Shown here in pieces: positions 21,374 through 30,439 of a stretch of DNA of 47,220 bases. The notes beneath the pieces are model-generated. The model did no database searches. It had not been told where the DNA came from and was given only the letters and a program-made list of their open reading frames with translations. Origin of the DNA: Microbacterium sp. 5K110 (GTDB lineage Bacteria > Actinomycetota > Actinomycetes > Actinomycetales > Microbacteriaceae); assembly GCF_005774735.1 (NCBI RefSeq), contig NZ_VBUM01000017.1, forward strand, positions 1 to 47,220, read 5' to 3'. The position numbers and the translations under genes were made by a program. The stretch's first letter is position 1; every line of letters begins with the position of its first letter.

Positions 21374-22230
21374 GCGAGACGTTCGGCCAGCGGCTGGCCG
21401 CTGCCCTCGAGACCCACGGCGCCCTGTGCGTCGGCATCGACCCCCACGCCGCGCTGCTGTCGGCGTGGGGGCTGGATGCCACGCCCGAGGGCGCGCGCGA
21501 GTTCGGCCTGCGCGTGGTCGAGGCCGCCGCCGGCCGTGTCGGTGTGGTCAAGCCGCAAGTGGCGTTCTACGAGCGCTACGGATCGACAGGCTTCGCCGCC
21601 CTCGAGGACGTGATGGCCGCCGCCCGTGCGGCGGGCCTCCTCGTCATCGCCGACGCCAAGCGGGGCGACATCGGCACGACCATGGAGGGCTACGCCGCGG
21701 CGTGGCTCGAGCCCGGTTCACCCCTCGAAGCGGATGCCGTGACCCTCACGCCCTATCTCGGCCCCGACTCGCTGCGCGCGACGCTGGCCGCCGCGCTCCG
21801 CGTGCGGAAGGGCGCGTTCGTCCTCACGGCCACGAGCAACCCCGAGGCTCGTGCGGTCCAGAGCGCCGTCGTCGAGGACGCCCTGGCCGTCGGCGACCAC
21901 GAACGGGTCGCCGCCCGCGTCGCGCACGACGTGAACGAGGCGAACCTCGGTCAGCCGGGCGCCCTGGGCTCGATCGGCGTCGTCGTCGGCGCGACCGTGG
22001 ACCGCGCGGCCTTCGGCCTCGGCGACATCACCCTCGCGGGGATGCCGATCCTCGCGCCCGGTTTCGGTGCGCAGGGTGCCGATCCCGCCGATCTCGGACG
22101 CCTGTTCGGGTACGTGTCGAAGGCCGTGGTGGCGAACGAGAGCCGCAGTGTCCTCGCCGTGGGTCCGGCGCGCCTGGTGGAGCGGATCACGGCCCGCGCC
22201 GACCTGTACCGGGAGGCCCTGAATGGCTGA
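21370..22230 (+). CDS. pyrF: Orotidine 5'-phosphate decarboxylase (family 2)
   Basis: Last UMP-forming step. The 286-residue protein belongs to the longer actinobacterial/family 2 PyrF type: GTHALCVGID-like start ([11 protein letters not shown]), [13 protein letters not shown], the catalytic Lys/Asp cluster [13 protein letters not shown], and the phosphate loop region [13 protein letters not shown] 21370 overlaps the carB stop in GTGA. The pyrD and pyrE genes are not in this window. It overlaps gmk by 8 bases. Confidence 0.94.
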
Positions 22231-23137
22231 TTCCCGTCGTCCTCCCGAGGTCGACCGCGCCGCCGCCTCGCGCCGCGCAGTGGCCGCGCGTCGCGAGCGC
22301 GCGGCGCTCAAGCGCGACGTCTCGACCCGTGTCATCACGCCGCAGGAGCTGCTGCGGCGCGGCCTCGCCGATCCGCTGTCGGCGGCCGGGGCGATGCGCG
22401 TGACCGAGTTCCTCACGGCGATCCCCGCGATCGGCGAGAGCAAGCGGGATCGCATCCTGTCGTCGCTGGGCATCTCGCCCGTCAAGCGGCTCGGCGGCCT
22501 GGGCTCGCGCCAGCGCGACGCCCTGCAGGCGTTCCTCGACGCACGGTGGCCCGAACCGGGTCCACGCGAGGGGCGCAGCCGGCTCGTCGTGCTCGCCGGC
22601 CCGACGGCCGTGGGCAAGGGGACGGTCGCCGCGCACATCAAGGAGCACTTCCCCGAGATCCATCTGTCGGTCTCGGCGACGACCCGCGCCCCGCGGCCGG
22701 GCGAGGTCGACGGGGAGCACTACTACTTCGTCGACGACGCCGAGTTCGACCGTCTCGTCGCGGCGGGGGAGCTGCTGGAGTGGGCCACGGTCCACAACAG
22801 GCACCGCTACGGCACGCCGCGCGAGCCGATCGACCGCGTCCTGGCCGCCGGCGGCACCGCGCTGCTGGAGATCGATCTGCAGGGCGCCCGCCAGGTGCGC
22901 GCGGCCGACCCCTCGGCGACGCTGGTGTTCCTGCTCCCCCCGAGCTGGGACGAACTGGTCCAGCGTCTCGTCGGTCGCGGCACCGAGGATGCCGAGGAAC
23001 GCGCGCGCCGTCTGCGCACCGCCCGCACCGAGTTGGCGGCGCAGAACGAGTTCGACTACCGGGTCGTGAACGACGAGGTCGCCCGTGCGGCGGCCGAGGT
23101 CGTGGCCCTCGCCGCACGACGCCCCGACGTCGGATAG
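22223..23137 (+). CDS. gmk: Guanylate kinase with N-terminal mIHF-like DNA-binding domain
   Basis: A 304-residue protein, about 100 longer than a standard guanylate kinase. Residues about 118-304 are the kinase: P-loop GPTAVGKGT (126-134), [22 protein letters not shown] (GMP-binding), [11 protein letters not shown] and [11 protein letters not shown]. Residues about 22-105 match the mycobacterial integration host factor fold: an Arg/Lys/Ala-rich helix, then [37 protein letters not shown] (helix-two-turn-helix-like) and [16 protein letters not shown]. In M. tuberculosis mihF and gmk are adjacent separate genes; here they appear joined in one frame with no stop. Either translation start could in principle also give a kinase-only form, but no internal SD-linked start is evident. 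ATG 22223 overlaps pyrF. Confidence 0.93.
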   Translation: MADSRRPPEVDRAAASRRAVAARRERAALKRDVSTRVITPQELLRRGLADPLSAAGAMRVTEFLTAIPAIGESKRDRILSSLGISPVKRLGGLGSRQRDALQAFLDARWPEPGPREGRSRLVVLAGPTAVGKGTVAAHIKEHFPEIHLSVSATTRAPRPGEVDGEHYYFVDDAEFDRLVAAGELLEWATVHNRHRYGTPREPIDRVLAAGGTALLEIDLQGARQVRAADPSATLVFLLPPSWDELVQRLVGRGTEDAEERARRLRTARTELAAQNEFDYRVVNDEVARAAAEVVALAARRPDVG

Positions 23138-23140
23138 AAT
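23135..23140 (+). promoter_or_regulatory. Putative -10 element (TAGAAT) of rpoZ
   Basis: GGATAGAATACGAGG spans the gmk stop codon and lies 65 bases before the rpoZ ATG. TAGAAT is a strong match to the TANNNT/TATAAT class, so rpoZ probably has its own promoter in addition to read-through from gmk. Confidence 0.55.
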
Positions 23141-23204
23141 ACGAGGATGCTTCGGCGCCGGGAGCGCCGCATCCACCTCATCCCGCCGAACCAGGAGGTT
23201 CCCC

Positions 23205-23459
23205 ATGGCCGGACGCGACAAGGGCATCATCGACCCGCCCATCGACGCACTGCTCGACAAGGTCGACTCGAAGTACCAGCTCGTGATCTACGCGTCCAAG
23301 CGTGCGCGTCAGATCAACGACTACTACTCCGATCTGCACGAGGGCAACCTCTTCGACAACGTGGGGCCGCTCGTCGACTCCACCGTCGAGGACAAGCCGC
23401 TCACGATCGCTCTGCACGAGATCCACGAGGACAAGCTGCGCCTTCGCGCCGCCGAGTGA
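23205..23459 (+). CDS. rpoZ: RNA polymerase omega subunit
   Basis: Omega helps fold and retain beta-prime in RNA polymerase. The 84-residue protein reads [34 protein letters not shown], the conserved omega core, then a short C-terminal part ending [24 protein letters not shown] 23205 is preceded by a good SD, AGGAGG at 23192-23197; in-frame codons further upstream lie in gmk. A terminator hairpin follows 20 bases after the stop. Confidence 0.95.
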   Translation: MAGRDKGIIDPPIDALLDKVDSKYQLVIYASKRARQINDYYSDLHEGNLFDNVGPLVDSTVEDKPLTIALHEIHEDKLRLRAAE

Positions 23460-23479
23460 TCCGTTCACAGATGTGACGA

Positions 23480-23510
23480 TGCCCCGGGCGGCTGTCCGCC
23501 GTCCGGGGCA
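23480..23510 (+). terminator. Terminator after rpoZ
   Basis: TGCCCCGG (23480-23487) pairs with CCGGGGCA (23503-23510), with an inner GCGG/CCGC stem and a three-base bulge. ATACTTGTG follows on the 3' side. It isolates rpoZ from metK. Confidence 0.65.
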
Positions 23511-23551
23511 TACTTGTGCCCGTCCCCAGACCACCCTTCCCGGGAGATGCC

Positions 23552-24745
23552 TTGACCGACCTGCGCCTGTTCACGTCCGAGTCCGTCACTGAAGGACATC
23601 CCGACAAGATCTGCGACCAGATCTCCGACAGCATCCTCGACGCGATCATCTCCGAGGATCCGACGGGGCGCGTCGCCGTCGAGACGCTCGTGACGACGGG
23701 CCTCGTCCATGTCGCCGGTGAGGTCTCGACCAGCGCCTACGTCGAGATCCCCGCGATCGTGCGCGACGTCGTGAACCGCATCGGCTACAACTCGAGCGAG
23801 ACGGGATTCGACGGGGAGTCGTGCGGAGTCAGCGTGTCCATCGGCGCGCAGTCCTCCGACATCGCCGCCGGCGTCAACAAGGCGTTCGAGCAGCGCGAGC
23901 GCGGCTCGATCGACCCCCGCGATCTGCAGGGCGCCGGCGACCAGGGCATCATGTTCGGCTTCGCCACGACCGAGACGCCGCAGCTCATGCCGATGGCCGC
24001 GTGGACGGCGCACCGCATCGCCGAGCGCCTCGCGACGGTCCGCCGCGACGGCACGCTGCCGTTCCTGCGCCCCGACGGCAAGACCCAGGTGACGCTCGGC
24101 TACGACGGGCACACGCCCCGAACGGTCGACTCCGTCGTCCTCTCGACGCAGCACCACCCCGACATCTCGCAGGAAGAGCTCCGCGCTCTCGTGCAGGCCG
24201 AGGTCATCGACCCGGTGCTGCGCGACACGGGTCTCGACCTGCCCGACGTGCAGTACTACATCAACCCCGCCGGCCCGTTCGTGATCGGCGGCCCGAAGGG
24301 CGACGCGGGACTGACCGGCCGCAAGATCATCATCGACACCTACGGCGGGGCGTCGCGCCACGGCGGCGGCGCCTTCAGCGGCAAGGACCCGTCCAAGGTC
24401 GACCGCTCGGCGGCATACGCCATGCGCTGGGTCGCGAAGAACGCCGTCGCAGCGGGCCTGGCCGACCGTCTCGAGGTGCAGGTCGCGTACGCGATCGGCA
24501 AGGCGAACCCGGTGGGTCTGTACGTGGAGTCGTTCGGCACGGCGCACGTCGCCGACGACACCATCGTCCGCGCGATCCGCGACGTGTTCGACCTGCGCCC
24601 GAAGGCGATCATCGACCAGCTCGACCTGCTCCGTCCGATCTACGCGCAGACCGCGGCGTACGGCCACTTCGGTCGTGAACTGCCCGACTTCACGTGGGAG
24701 CGCACCGACCGCGTCGACGAGCTGCGCGCCGCCGCCGGTCTCTGA
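23552..24745 (+). CDS. metK: S-adenosylmethionine synthase
   Basis: Makes S-adenosylmethionine from ATP and methionine. From TTG 23552 the protein is 397 residues and begins [27 protein letters not shown] sequence, matching family starts; the GTG at 23516 would add 12 unlikely residues and sits beside a possible -10 (CATACT, 23509-23514). GGGAGA lies about 6 bases before the TTG. Motifs are [62 protein letters not shown] (ATP P-loop-like) and [11 protein letters not shown]. Unlike most genes here it contains no GGATGCC/GGCATCC words by my reading. Confidence 0.95.
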   Translation: MTDLRLFTSESVTEGHPDKICDQISDSILDAIISEDPTGRVAVETLVTTGLVHVAGEVSTSAYVEIPAIVRDVVNRIGYNSSETGFDGESCGVSVSIGAQSSDIAAGVNKAFEQRERGSIDPRDLQGAGDQGIMFGFATTETPQLMPMAAWTAHRIAERLATVRRDGTLPFLRPDGKTQVTLGYDGHTPRTVDSVVLSTQHHPDISQEELRALVQAEVIDPVLRDTGLDLPDVQYYINPAGPFVIGGPKGDAGLTGRKIIIDTYGGASRHGGGAFSGKDPSKVDRSAAYAMRWVAKNAVAAGLADRLEVQVAYAIGKANPVGLYVESFGTAHVADDTIVRAIRDVFDLRPKAIIDQLDLLRPIYAQTAAYGHFGRELPDFTWERTDRVDELRAAAGL

Positions 24746-24844
24746 CGTGGGGGCGCCCACGCCGGGCGTGCACCGCAGCGCCGCACTCCTGGCATCCCTC
24801 CGGCCGCGTCACTGCGGCGGTGACGCCGTGCCCCGGCGGCGCAC

Positions 24845-26827
24845 GTGAGCGCCCGGCGCGTGGCGCGGGTGCAGCTGGATTCGCCGGTGCCGCAGCTGGA
24901 TCGGCTGTTCGACTACGCGGTGCCGCACCCGCTCGTGGGCGAGGTGGCCCCGGGCGTGCGGGTCAAGGTCCCGCTGCGCTCGGCGGGCCGGATGATGGAT
25001 GCCTTCGTGGTCGAGGTCGTGCCCGACGACGGCAGTGAGCGCCCGCTGTCGTCGGTGGAGGCGGTCGTCTCGCCGATGGCGGTGCTGCCGGAACGGCTGT
25101 ACACGCTCGCGCGCCGAGTCGCGGATCGCGCCGCGGGGTCGGTGAGCGACATCCTGCGCCTGGCCGTGCCCAAGCGCATGGTGCGCGCCGAGAAGGCGTG
25201 GCTGGCCGCGCCCGCATCCACGGTTCCCGTCGTGCCGCCCGAGTCGCTCGCGCGCGCCGAGTCGCTGCTGACGCCCTACGCGGGCCTGATCGACGCCCTC
25301 GACGGCGGCGAGCGCGTCGCCGTCGACGCTCCTCCGCATCCCTCGGGCGACCTGCCGCGGGGGGCCTGGGCCGATCTGCTCGCGGCTGCGGCCGTGCGCA
25401 CGCTCGCGCGGGGCAGGAGCGCGGTGCTCGTCGTGCCCGACTACCGCGACCAGGCACAGCTCATGGCGGCGCTGGCCGATCTGGTGCCGCCCGAGGCGAT
25501 CGTGCGCGACGACGCAGATCAGTCGGGCCCGGCGCGGTACGCCCAGTTCTTGCGCACCCTGGCGCCGGTGCCCGTGATCGTCGTGGGACGGCGGTCGGCG
25601 GTGTACGCCCCCGCCCACGAGACCGGCCTGGTGGCGCTGTGGGACGACGGCGACTCGCTGCTGTCGGAGCCCCTGGCGCCCGGCGTGCATGCACGGGATG
25701 CCGCGCTCGTGCGGCAAGAGCTGGAGGGCTCGGCGCTCGTCTTCGCGGGGCACACCCGCACGACCGACGTGCAGCGTCTGGTCGAGGTCGGCTATGTGCG
25801 CGAGGCGGCGCCGAAGCGGCGGGTCAGTCCGCGCGTGGTGCTCAGTGCGACGCGCGAGGGGGAGCAGCGCACCGCCCGCGTGCCGTCGTCGGCGTTCGCC
25901 GCGGCGCAAGAGGCGTTGGCCCTGGGTCCTGTGCTCGTGCAGGTCGCCCGCCCGGGGTATGCCCCGTCGCTCGTGTGCGCGGACTGCCGTCGTCCGGCCC
26001 GGTGCGCCCACTGCGCCGGTCCGCTGCGCGCGGCCCGTCCGGGCGCGGTGCCCGTGTGCGCGTGGTGCGGGCGCAGCGCCCACGCCTGGACGTGCGGTCA
26101 CTGCGGCTCGGTGAAGCTGCGCATGTCGTCGTCGGGAAGCGAGCGGACGGCGGACGAGCTGGGCCGGGCGTTCCCGAACACCCGCGTCATCATCGCCGAC
26201 GGCGCCCACCCCGTGGCCGAAGTGGATGCCGCCCCGGCACTGGTGATCGCCACGCGCGGAGCCGAGCCGCTCGCGCGCGGCGGCTACCGCGCCGTGATCC
26301 TGCTCGACGGCGACCGCATGCTGCAGAACGAGGCGCTCCGCGTCGGCGAGCACTGCCTGCGCTGGTGGTCGAACGCGGCCGCTCTCGCCGCTCCCGGCGC
26401 GCCCGTGCACCTCGTCGGCGTGGCGGGTCCGGTGGCGCGGGCGCTCGCGACCTGGACGCAGCCGGCGTACGCGCGCGCCGAGCTGGCCGACCGCGCGCCG
26501 CTGCGCATGCCCCCGGCGGTGCGGGTCGCGAGCGTCGAGGGACACGCCCGCAGTGTCGACACGCTGCTGGCCGAGCTGCGCGAGAGCGTGCCCGATCTGG
26601 ACGCCCTCGCCGTCCTCGGCCCCGTCGACACCTCGACGGCACCCGATGCACCGACCTCGCGCGCGCTGGTGCGCTTCGACTACGCCCACGGACGCGCCGT
26701 CGCCGAGGCCCTGCGGGCCGGGGTCATCGCCGACGCGCTGCGGGCACGCAAGTCGACGAAGGATCGCGGCCCGAGGCCTCGCAATACACTCAGAGTGCGG
26801 CTCGATCTTCCCGAGCCCGACCTCTGA
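24845..26827 (+). CDS. priA: Primosomal protein N' (PriA), helicase motifs degenerate
   Basis: A 660-residue PriA-family protein. The N-terminal 3'-DNA-binding domain is recognisable (VQLDSPVPQLDRLFDYAVP, VAPGVRVKVPLR). The zinc-binding region is intact, with four CxxC pairs between about residues 378 and 418 (CADC, CAHC, CAWC, CGHC). The ATPase motifs are not: the Walker A position reads ERVAVDAPPHPSGDLPRG with no GxGKT/S, and the DEEH position reads LWDDGD. This loss is usual for actinobacterial PriA, so the protein probably acts as a structural restart/primosome factor and not as a motor. GTG 24845 begins after a 99-base gap downstream of metK. Confidence 0.88.
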   Translation: MSARRVARVQLDSPVPQLDRLFDYAVPHPLVGEVAPGVRVKVPLRSAGRMMDAFVVEVVPDDGSERPLSSVEAVVSPMAVLPERLYTLARRVADRAAGSVSDILRLAVPKRMVRAEKAWLAAPASTVPVVPPESLARAESLLTPYAGLIDALDGGERVAVDAPPHPSGDLPRGAWADLLAAAAVRTLARGRSAVLVVPDYRDQAQLMAALADLVPPEAIVRDDADQSGPARYAQFLRTLAPVPVIVVGRRSAVYAPAHETGLVALWDDGDSLLSEPLAPGVHARDAALVRQELEGSALVFAGHTRTTDVQRLVEVGYVREAAPKRRVSPRVVLSATREGEQRTARVPSSAFAAAQEALALGPVLVQVARPGYAPSLVCADCRRPARCAHCAGPLRAARPGAVPVCAWCGRSAHAWTCGHCGSVKLRMSSSGSERTADELGRAFPNTRVIIADGAHPVAEVDAAPALVIATRGAEPLARGGYRAVILLDGDRMLQNEALRVGEHCLRWWSNAAALAAPGAPVHLVGVAGPVARALATWTQPAYARAELADRAPLRMPPAVRVASVEGHARSVDTLLAELRESVPDLDALAVLGPVDTSTAPDAPTSRALVRFDYAHGRAVAEALRAGVIADALRARKSTKDRGPRPRNTLRVRLDLPEPDL

Positions 26828-26877
26828 GCGCCGCCGCCCCGGTCCCACCCACCCGCATCCGAAGCGTGAGGAGAACC

Positions 26878-27795
26878 ATGCGCCTCGTCTTCGCCGGCAC
26901 CCCCGCCGTCGCCGTCCCCTCTCTCCGTGCCCTGGCCGAGGGGCCGCACGAGATCGCCGCGGTCGTCAGCCGCACCGACGCCCCCCTGGGCCGCAAACGC
27001 GTGCTCACCCCGTCGCCCGTGGCCCAGGCCGCCGACGAGCTGGGCCTGCCGACGATCAAGGCCGACCGACTGGATGCCGAGGCCACCGGCCGCATCACCG
27101 CCCTGCGTCCCGAGCTCGGCGTGATCGTCGCGTACGGCGGGCTCGTGCGCGAGCCGCTGCTGTCGGCCCCGACGCACGGGTGGATCAACCTGCACTTCTC
27201 GCTCCTGCCGCGCTGGCGCGGCGCCGCTCCCGTGCAGCGGGCACTCATGGCCGGCGACCGCGAGACGGGAGCCGCCGTGTTCCAGTTGGTCGCCGAGCTG
27301 GATGCCGGCGACGTCTTCGCCGAGGAGCGCTACACGGTGCCCGAGAACGCCTCCGCGGGCGAGGTATTGGACGCCCTGGCCGAGATCGGCGCGCCGCTGC
27401 TGGCCCGCGTGGTCGACGGGATCGCCGCCGGCACAGCGGTCGCGGTGCCGCAGAGCGGCGAGCCCACCCTCGCACCGAAGCTCACTCTCGCCGACGGTGC
27501 CCTCGACTTCGCCCTGGACGCCGAGAGCCTCCTCGCGCGCATCGCGGGCGTCACCCCCGAGCCGGGGGCGCACACGACGTTCGAGGGCGCGCGGCTCAAG
27601 GTCCTGCGGGCCGCGGCGAGCGCGGCACCGCCCCTCCCGCCGGGGAGAGTCGTGGCATCCGGGCGCGAGATCCTGGTCGGCACGGCGACGACACCTCTCC
27701 GGCTCGAGTCGGTGCAGCCTGCGGGTAGAGGGGCGATGGACGCGGGCTCGTGGTTCCGCGGGCTGCGCACGAGCGAGCCGGTGCTCGGATCATGA
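26878..27795 (+). CDS. fmt: Methionyl-tRNA formyltransferase
   Basis: Formylates initiator Met-tRNA using 10-formyl-tetrahydrofolate. The 305-residue protein begins MRLVFAGTPAVAVPSLRAL and has the catalytic WINLHFSLLPRWRGAAPVQRAL (Asn, His and SLLPxxRGxxP loop) and the ELDAGDVF Asp region; a C-terminal OB-like domain starts near residue 205. ATG 26878 follows a GAGGAG SD at 26868-26873. The frame is open far upstream through priA in another frame, which is a shadow. It is coupled to rsmB by ATGA. No def gene is adjacent. Confidence 0.96.
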   Translation: MRLVFAGTPAVAVPSLRALAEGPHEIAAVVSRTDAPLGRKRVLTPSPVAQAADELGLPTIKADRLDAEATGRITALRPELGVIVAYGGLVREPLLSAPTHGWINLHFSLLPRWRGAAPVQRALMAGDRETGAAVFQLVAELDAGDVFAEERYTVPENASAGEVLDALAEIGAPLLARVVDGIAAGTAVAVPQSGEPTLAPKLTLADGALDFALDAESLLARIAGVTPEPGAHTTFEGARLKVLRAAASAAPPLPPGRVVASGREILVGTATTPLRLESVQPAGRGAMDAGSWFRGLRTSEPVLGS

Positions 27796-29165
27796 GCGTC
27801 CAGGGAGCACGGGCGGTCGCCTTCGACGTGCTGCGGGCCGTCTCCGCCGACGAGGCGTACGCCAATCTGCTGCTGCCGCACGCGATCGAGCGGGCGAAGC
27901 TGGACGCCCAGGATGCCCGTCTCGCGACCGAGTTGACGTACGGCACGCTGCGACGGCGCGGCACGTACGACGCGATCATCGCGGCCGCGGCCGATCGCAG
28001 CGTCGACCGGATCGACCCTCCGGTGCTCGACGCGCTGCGTCTGGGCGTGCACCAGCTGCTGTCGACGCGGGTGGCCTCCCACGCGGCCGTCAACGAGTCG
28101 GTGGAGCTGGCGCGTCGCCACGGCGGTGGACGTGGTGCGGCGGGGTTCGCCAACGCCGTGCTGCGCCGGGTGTCGCGCGAGACGCCGGGGCACTGGATGG
28201 ACCGCATCACCGAGGGCGCACGGAGCGACGACGAACGGCTGGGGCTGCAGAGCGCGCATCCCGTGTGGATCGTCCGGGCGCTGCGGCGCGCGCTGTCCGC
28301 CGAGGGACGGGCCGACGAACTGGACGCTCTCCTCGCCGCCGACAACGACGCTCCGCGGGTGGCGATGATCGCCCTTCCGGGGCTCGCCGAGATCCCGGAC
28401 GACGCCCGGCCCGCCCGGTTCGCGCCGACCGCGTTCACCACCCGCGGCGGCGACCCCGAGGCGCTCATCCGTTCGTCGGGCGGGCGCATCCGCGTGCAGG
28501 ACGAAGGATCGCAGCTCGCGGCCCTGGCCCTGAGCCGCTTCCGGCCCGTCGAGGCGGGGGAGCGGTGGCTCGACCTGTGCGCGGGTCCCGGCGGCAAGAC
28601 GGCGCTCCTCGCGGCCGAGGCCCTCGCGGGCGGTGCGCACCTGGATGCCAACGAGATCTCGCCCGCCCGGGCCGGGCTCGTGCGCCGGGCCGTGGCATCC
28701 GTCCCGCTCGAGGTCGAGGTGACCGAGGAAGACGGGCGCGACCGCGCGGCACGGACCGCGGGGGAGTACGACCGCATCCTCGTCGACGCGCCGTGCACGG
28801 GGATCGGGGCTCTGCGCCGACGCCCCGAGGCGCGGTGGCGCAAGACGCCGTCCGACGTGCCCGACCTCACCGCGCTGCAGCTCGATCTCGTCCGTGCGGG
28901 TCTGGGCGCGTTGAAGCCCGGTGGAGTGCTCGCCTACGTGACGTGCTCTCCGCACCTCGCCGAGACCTCCGGTGTGCTCGCCGAGGTGCGCCGCGAGTTC
29001 GGCGACGCAGTGGAGGAGCTCGACGCCCGCGCGGTCGTGCGCGAGATCGCCGGTTCCGACATCGACCTCCCCGCGCAGTCGGACGGTTCGCTCCGCGCCC
29101 AACTGTGGCCCCACCGCCACGGCACCGACGCGATGTCGATCGCCCTCCTGCGCCGCGTGTCGTGA
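27792..29165 (+). CDS. rsmB: 16S rRNA (cytosine-5)-methyltransferase RsmB
   Basis: Methylates C967 (E. coli numbering) of 16S rRNA using S-adenosylmethionine. The 457-residue protein has an N-terminal NusB-like RNA-binding domain (about residues 1-140) and a Rossmann methyltransferase domain: LDLCAGPGGKTALLAAE (SAM loop), VDAPCTGIGALRRRPEARWR (motif IV with PC) and VTCSPHLAET (motif VI with TC, the catalytic Cys). Its ATG lies in an overlap with the fmt stop. A long palindrome starts at the base after its stop codon. Confidence 0.94.
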   Translation: MSVQGARAVAFDVLRAVSADEAYANLLLPHAIERAKLDAQDARLATELTYGTLRRRGTYDAIIAAAADRSVDRIDPPVLDALRLGVHQLLSTRVASHAAVNESVELARRHGGGRGAAGFANAVLRRVSRETPGHWMDRITEGARSDDERLGLQSAHPVWIVRALRRALSAEGRADELDALLAADNDAPRVAMIALPGLAEIPDDARPARFAPTAFTTRGGDPEALIRSSGGRIRVQDEGSQLAALALSRFRPVEAGERWLDLCAGPGGKTALLAAEALAGGAHLDANEISPARAGLVRRAVASVPLEVEVTEEDGRDRAARTAGEYDRILVDAPCTGIGALRRRPEARWRKTPSDVPDLTALQLDLVRAGLGALKPGGVLAYVTCSPHLAETSGVLAEVRREFGDAVEELDARAVVREIAGSDIDLPAQSDGSLRAQLWPHRHGTDAMSIALLRRVS

Positions 29166-29230
29166 CGCGTGAGGGGTCAAGATTTGTCGCCTGCGCGCAA
29201 GCCAAGCGACAGTTTCTGACCCCTCACGCG
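29166..29230. repeat. 65-bp palindromic element, REP-like or terminator
   Basis: CGCGTGAGGGGTCA (29166-29179) is perfectly complementary to TGACCCCTCACGCG (29217-29230). An inner TGTCGC/GCGACA pair (29185-29190 with 29206-29211) extends the stem across a few mismatches. It fills the whole space between rsmB and the rpe promoter. It can act as a terminator; its size and internal structure suggest a dispersed palindromic repeat. Confidence 0.75.
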
Positions 29231-29252
29231 AGGGTGCGGCGGACCCGGCGCC

Positions 29253-29258
29253 GATAAT
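29253..29258 (+). promoter_or_regulatory. Putative -10 (GATAAT) for leaderless rpe
   Basis: GATAAT is followed by GGAACC and then the GTG of rpe at 29265. With a normal 6-7 base -10 to start-site distance, transcription would begin at or next to the start codon, giving a leaderless mRNA. No SD sequence is present in the six-base gap. Confidence 0.55.
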
Positions 29259-29264
29259 GGAACC

Positions 29265-29924
29265 GTGCCCCGCATCAATCCGAGCATCCTCGCCGCCGAC
29301 TTCGTGAACATGCAGGCGGAGCTCGCCCGCATCTCGGGGGCGGACTTCGTGCACGTCGACGTCATGGACAACCATTTCGTGCCGAACCTCACCTTCGGTC
29401 CGCAGATGGTCGGTCGCATCCAGGAGACGAGCCCCGTCCCGCTCGACGTGCACCTGATGATCGACGACCCCGACCGGTGGGCGCCGGAGTACGCCGAGCT
29501 GGGCGCGGCATCCGTCACCTTCCACCTCGAGGCCGCGGCGTCGCCCGTGGCTCTGGCTCGGCGGCTGCGCTCGATCGGGGCGCGCGCGGGCGTCGCCGTG
29601 AAGCCGGCGACCCCGGTGGAGAACCTGTTCGACGTGCTGAACGAGTTCGACCAGATCCTCGTGATGACGGTCGAGCCGGGTTTCGGCGGCCAGTCGTTCA
29701 TGCCCGAGACGATGCCCAAGCTCCGCGCCCTCGCCGACGAGGCCCGTCGTCGCGGGTCGAGCGTGTGGTTGCAGGTCGACGGCGGCATCGGAGAGTCCAC
29801 GATCGCCCAGGCCGCCGAAGCCGGGGCAGATACGTTCGTCGCCGGCTCCGCGGTCTTCGGCGCCGACGACCCCGACCGCGCGATCCAGGCGCTGCGCGCC
29901 TCCGCCGCCCGCCACCACCACTGA
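29265..29924 (+). CDS. rpe: Ribulose-phosphate 3-epimerase
   Basis: Interconverts ribulose 5-phosphate and xylulose 5-phosphate in the pentose phosphate pathway. The 219-residue TIM-barrel protein begins [10 protein letters not shown] and has [17 protein letters not shown] (metal His/Asp), [28 protein letters not shown] (catalytic Asp) and [11 protein letters not shown]. The GTG at 29265 directly follows the promoter, implying a leaderless message. It is flanked on both sides by long palindromes and is not overlapped by any neighbour. Confidence 0.95.
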   Translation: MPRINPSILAADFVNMQAELARISGADFVHVDVMDNHFVPNLTFGPQMVGRIQETSPVPLDVHLMIDDPDRWAPEYAELGAASVTFHLEAAASPVALARRLRSIGARAGVAVKPATPVENLFDVLNEFDQILVMTVEPGFGGQSFMPETMPKLRALADEARRRGSSVWLQVDGGIGESTIAQAAEAGADTFVAGSAVFGADDPDRAIQALRASAARHHH

Positions 29925-29961
29925 TCCCGGCGCCTCCGCCGCGGCATCCGTCGCCCTCGCC

Positions 29962-30030
29962 GCGATAAACGCTTCCTGCACCGGGAAACGCTCGCAGCGC
30001 GCGTGTCTCAGTGCAGGATGCGTTTATCGC
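29962..30030. repeat. 69-bp palindromic element downstream of rpe
   Basis: GCGATAAACGCTTCCTGCAC (29962-29981) is complementary to GTGCAGGATGCGTTTATCGC (30011-30030) with one mismatch, around a 29-base GC-rich centre. It is unrelated in sequence to the palindrome before rpe. The AT-rich ATAAAC/GTTTAT ends stand out in this genome. It could terminate rpe transcription or be a mobile or dispersed palindromic repeat. Confidence 0.8.
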
Positions 30031-30117
30031 TCTCTTGACGCCCCGCCCGGCAGCCGCGCGCACACCGCCCGCACGCCCGCCGCCTGGCTCCCGGCAGCCG
30101 GGGCACCGCCGACCCGA

Positions 30118-30123
30118 TACCCT
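30118..30123 (+). promoter_or_regulatory. Putative -10 (TACCCT) for leaderless hisE
   Basis: TACCCT, then GGAAAC, then the hisE GTG at 30130: the same spacing as at rpe, pdtaR and polA. No SD is present between the hexamer and the start codon. Confidence 0.45.
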
Positions 30124-30129
30124 GGAAAC

Positions 30130-30393
30130 GTGAAGACCTTCGACGACCTGTTCGCCGAGCTCAGCGCCAAGGCCGTCGAGCGCCCCGCCGGCTCCGGTAC
30201 GGTGGCTCAGCTCGATGCCGGCGTGCACGCCATCGGCAAGAAGATCGTCGAGGAGGCCGCCGAAGTGTGGATGGCCGCCGAGTACGAGTCCGACGAGGCG
30301 GCAGCCGAAGAGATCTCGCAGCTGCTCTACCACCTCCAGACGCTCATGCTCGCGAAGGGCCTGACGCTCGCAGACGTCTACCGACATCTCTGA
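30130..30393 (+). CDS. hisE: Phosphoribosyl-ATP pyrophosphohydrolase
   Basis: Second step of histidine synthesis: removes pyrophosphate from phosphoribosyl-ATP. The 87-residue all-alpha protein has the MazG-like metal site [16 protein letters not shown] (EExxE) and [14 protein letters not shown]. It is separate from HisI, as in other actinobacteria. GTG 30130 appears to be leaderless. A 46-base gap separates it from hisG. Confidence 0.94.
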   Translation: MKTFDDLFAELSAKAVERPAGSGTVAQLDAGVHAIGKKIVEEAAEVWMAAEYESDEAAAEEISQLLYHLQTLMLAKGLTLADVYRHL

Positions 30394-30439
30394 GCCGCTC
30401 CCGCACCCCCGACGCTCACCTCACACGAAAGCCCCCGTC

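Noticed and set aside
23516..23551. GTG at 23516 as the metK start
   Set aside because: It would overlap the likely promoter region and add 12 non-conserved residues; TTG 23552 gives the family-typical N-terminus with a purine-rich RBS.
24747..24770. Hairpin after metK as a terminator (GTGGG/CCCAC and CACGCC/GGCGTG)
   Set aside because: The two candidate stems are short, mutually exclusive and have tiny loops or no tail; chance is likely at this GC content.
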